Below are positions 5,618-6,609 of a DNA stretch of 6,609 nt, piece after piece. Location: contig CAZCPY010000160.1 in the NCBI GenBank assembly GCA_964499865.1, positions 1 through 6,609 on the forward strand, read 5' to 3'. This DNA comes from JANOGU01 sp964499865 (GTDB lineage: Bacteria > Pseudomonadota > Alphaproteobacteria > Rhodobacterales > Rhodobacteraceae). The stretch's first letter is position 1. Each line of letters starts with the position of its first letter. The position numbers were made by a program, and so were the translations under genes. The notes under the pieces are model-generated. The model searched no databases and was not told where the DNA came from. It saw nothing but the letters and a program-made list of their open reading frames with translations.

Positions 5618-5754
5618 GGCGCCAAGGATGGCGCGCGGCGCGCGGGGGCTCAAGGGGGCTCAAGGGAGGGCGACGTGACGCGCGCGCCACGCGGGACGGG
5701 CCGTCGCCGGAACGTGATTGTCGTTTCACGCCCCGCGCGGCTAGGCGTCGAGGC
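5618..5754. promoter_or_regulatory. Divergent intergenic region between yqgE and the DsbD-domain gene
   Basis: These 137 bases must hold the control signals of both genes. Visible structure: a hairpin GCGCC/GGCGC (5619-5623 with 5630-5634) at the yqgE start; a 10-base tandem repeat (5644-5666); and a palindrome CGTGA-N8-TCACG (5713-5717 with 5726-5730) about 25 bases before the rightward ATG. A very weak rightward promoter could be TTGTCG (5718-5723) with CTAGGC (5741-5746) at 17 bases. No strong promoter is recognisable. Confidence 0.35.
5644..5666. repeat. Tandem 10-base repeat upstream of yqgE
   Basis: The unit GGGGGCTCAA occurs twice in perfect tandem (5644-5653, 5654-5663) and a third partial unit GGG follows (5664-5666). 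On the yqgE strand it reads TTGAGCCCCC twice, upstream of the chosen ATG. It may be slippage-generated or a pair of regulator or promoter-like boxes one helical turn apart. Confidence 0.7.
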
Positions 5755-6546
5755 ATGATGCGCCGTGTCCTGCTTGCCCTGACCCTGCTGACCGCCGCCC
5801 CTGCGGCGGCCCAGACGCTGGTCACCGGCGCCGTGCTGCCCGGCTGGACGACCGAAAGCGGCACGCGGATGGCGGCGATCCGGCTGGATCTGGCGCCGGG
5901 GTGGAAGACCTACTGGCGCGCCCCGGGCGAGGCGGGCATCCCGCCGGAATTCGACTGGTCGGGGTCGGAAAACCTGGGCGCGGTGCAGATCCACTGGCCC
6001 GCGCCCGAGCGGTTCCTCACGAGCGGGCTGCTGACGCTCGGCTACGACGGGCAGGCCGTCCTGCCGGTCGAGGTGACCCCGCGCGAGGCGGGCAGGCCCG
6101 TCACGCTCAGGGCGCGCGTGGCCATGGGCATCTGCCAGGACATCTGCGTGCCCGCCGAGGTGACGGTCGAGGCGCGGCTGGCCGAGGGCGGCAGCGCGGA
6201 CGCGGGCATGATCCGCGCGGCCCTGGAACTGCGCCCGCGGACGGCGGCCGAGGCCGGTGTGGGCCGGGTCGCCTGTGCGGTCGAGCCGATTGCCGACGGC
6301 TTGCGGGTGACGGCCGAGATCGCCCTGCCCGGCGCCCGCGGCGACGAGACGGTGGTGATGGAGCCCGCCAATCCCGGCGTCTGGGTGTCGGACGCGACGG
6401 TCGAACGGGCGGACCGCGCGCTGGTCGCCACCGCCGAGATGGTTCCCCCCGAAGGCGCGCCCTTCGCGCTGGACCGCAGCGACTTGCGGCTGACCGTGAT
6501 CGACGATCAGGGCGCGGTTGATATCCCGGGCTGCCCGGCCCCCTGA
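5755..6546 (+). CDS. Secreted DsbD N-terminal-domain-like protein (stand-alone thiol-disulfide component)
   Basis: A 263-residue periplasmic protein resembling the N-terminal domain of the thiol:disulfide interchange protein DsbD/ScsB (PF11412 type), without DsbD's membrane and thioredoxin domains. Signal peptide: Arg3-Arg4, hydrophobic 5-15, and likely cleavage after Ala17-Ala18-Ala19. Family signatures: LAPGWKTYWRAPGEAG (46-61) with a following FDWSGSENL, LGYDGQAVLPVEV (95-107), and the Cys pair in GICQDICVP (Cys127 and Cys131, C-x3-C), the likely redox centre. Two more cysteines, Cys174 and Cys260, may form a structural disulfide. By family knowledge such domains pass electrons from a membrane reductase (DsbD or CcdA type) to periplasmic targets; the partner is not in the window. 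Start: ATG 5755, with ATG 5758 next to it; GAGG at 5750-5753 is too close to favour either. Divergent from yqgE. The redox role is inferred from the domain and Cys pair. Confidence 0.88.
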   Translation: MMRRVLLALTLLTAAPAAAQTLVTGAVLPGWTTESGTRMAAIRLDLAPGWKTYWRAPGEAGIPPEFDWSGSENLGAVQIHWPAPERFLTSGLLTLGYDGQAVLPVEVTPREAGRPVTLRARVAMGICQDICVPAEVTVEARLAEGGSADAGMIRAALELRPRTAAEAGVGRVACAVEPIADGLRVTAEIALPGARGDETVVMEPANPGVWVSDATVERADRALVATAEMVPPEGAPFALDRSDLRLTVIDDQGAVDIPGCPAP

Positions 6547-6608
6547 GATCGGCCGCGGGCGCGGCCCCGCGGGCGCGCGACGGCGAGCACGAGCCCCGCC
6601 GCTGCCGC
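6507..6608 (-). CDS. Possible C-terminal end of a leftward gene running off the right edge
   Basis: Read leftward from 6608, one frame stays open for 33 codons to a TGA at 6509-6507. It encodes a short hydrophobic stretch (AAAAGLVLAVA) followed by an Arg-rich tail, which would suit the end of a last membrane segment. Third-position GC is high, as in the real genes. If real, it would overlap the 3' end of the DsbD-domain gene by 40 bases, tail to tail. The frame is short and GC-rich DNA keeps frames open by chance, so this is weak; 6547-6609 may simply be intergenic. Confidence 0.2.
   Translation of the reverse strand, partial: AAAAGLVLAVARPRGRARGRSQGAGQPGISTAP
6551..6573 (+). terminator. GC hairpin after the DsbD-domain gene
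   Basis: A perfect 6-base stem with a 4-base loop (GGCCGC 6551-6556, GCGGCC 6561-6566) begins 4 bases after the stop codon, and the palindrome CCCGCGGG (6566-6573) follows at once. There is no T-tract, so intrinsic termination is uncertain. Confidence 0.35.
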
Positions 6609-6609
6609 C

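Noticed and set aside
5618..5754. A small RNA or riboswitch in the divergent region.
   Set aside because: Only short GC stems are present; no recognised aptamer, terminator or promoter pair supports an RNA gene.
1..6609. Mobile element, CRISPR array, tRNA, or defence or toxin system.
   Set aside because: No transposase, integrase, spaced repeats, cloverleaf-capable sequence or relevant protein family was found on either strand; the content is housekeeping.

Overview
The window is a very GC-rich (roughly 70% by eye), gene-dense stretch of bacterial chromosome. The protein content (ClpS of the alphaproteobacterial type, a SPOR-tailed D,D-carboxypeptidase, a stand-alone DsbD N-terminal-like protein divergent from YqgE) and the strong third-position GC preference suggest an alphaproteobacterium, most likely Rhodobacterales (a Rhodobacter/Paracoccus-like organism). 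That assignment rests on recognising protein families, not on a search. I see no transposase, integrase, phage gene, CRISPR array, tRNA or rRNA, and no sign of a recent foreign insertion.

Layout. Positions 1-91 hold a long GC hairpin beyond the end of the first gene. A leftward block then reads, in transcription order, clpS (2250-1930), a class I SAM-dependent methyltransferase of the RsmC/RlmG type (1910-918) and a short-chain dehydrogenase/reductase (898-92). Both gaps are 19 bases, so this is probably one operon. Divergent from clpS across a 126-base region with the window's only clear AT-rich island is a HAD-family hydrolase (2377-3090). After a 168-base gap with hairpins and a possible promoter comes a secreted D-alanyl-D-alanine carboxypeptidase (3259-5055) with an Ala-rich linker of about 240 residues and a SPOR-like C-terminus. 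It converges on yqgE (5617-5060) with only 4 bases between the stop codons. A 137-base divergent region separates yqgE from a secreted DsbD-domain protein (5755-6546). The last 63 bases carry a GC hairpin and perhaps the C-terminal codons of a leftward gene that runs off the edge.

How the genes relate. ClpS is the N-degron adaptor for ClpAP, and neither clpA nor clpP is in the window. The carboxypeptidase trims peptidoglycan stem peptides and is probably directed to denuded glycan at the septum by its SPOR domain. The DsbD-like protein is a periplasmic thiol-disulfide component. The rest are general-purpose enzymes. The genes form a housekeeping neighbourhood and not a single pathway.

I did not find a convincing undescribed system. 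The best leads are the SDR, which keeps the Ser and Tyr of the active site but has Ser where the catalytic Lys belongs and lacks the Pro-Gly motif; a repeated short Pro-Phe motif in the carboxypeptidase linker; and several structured or homopolymeric stretches in the intergenic regions.
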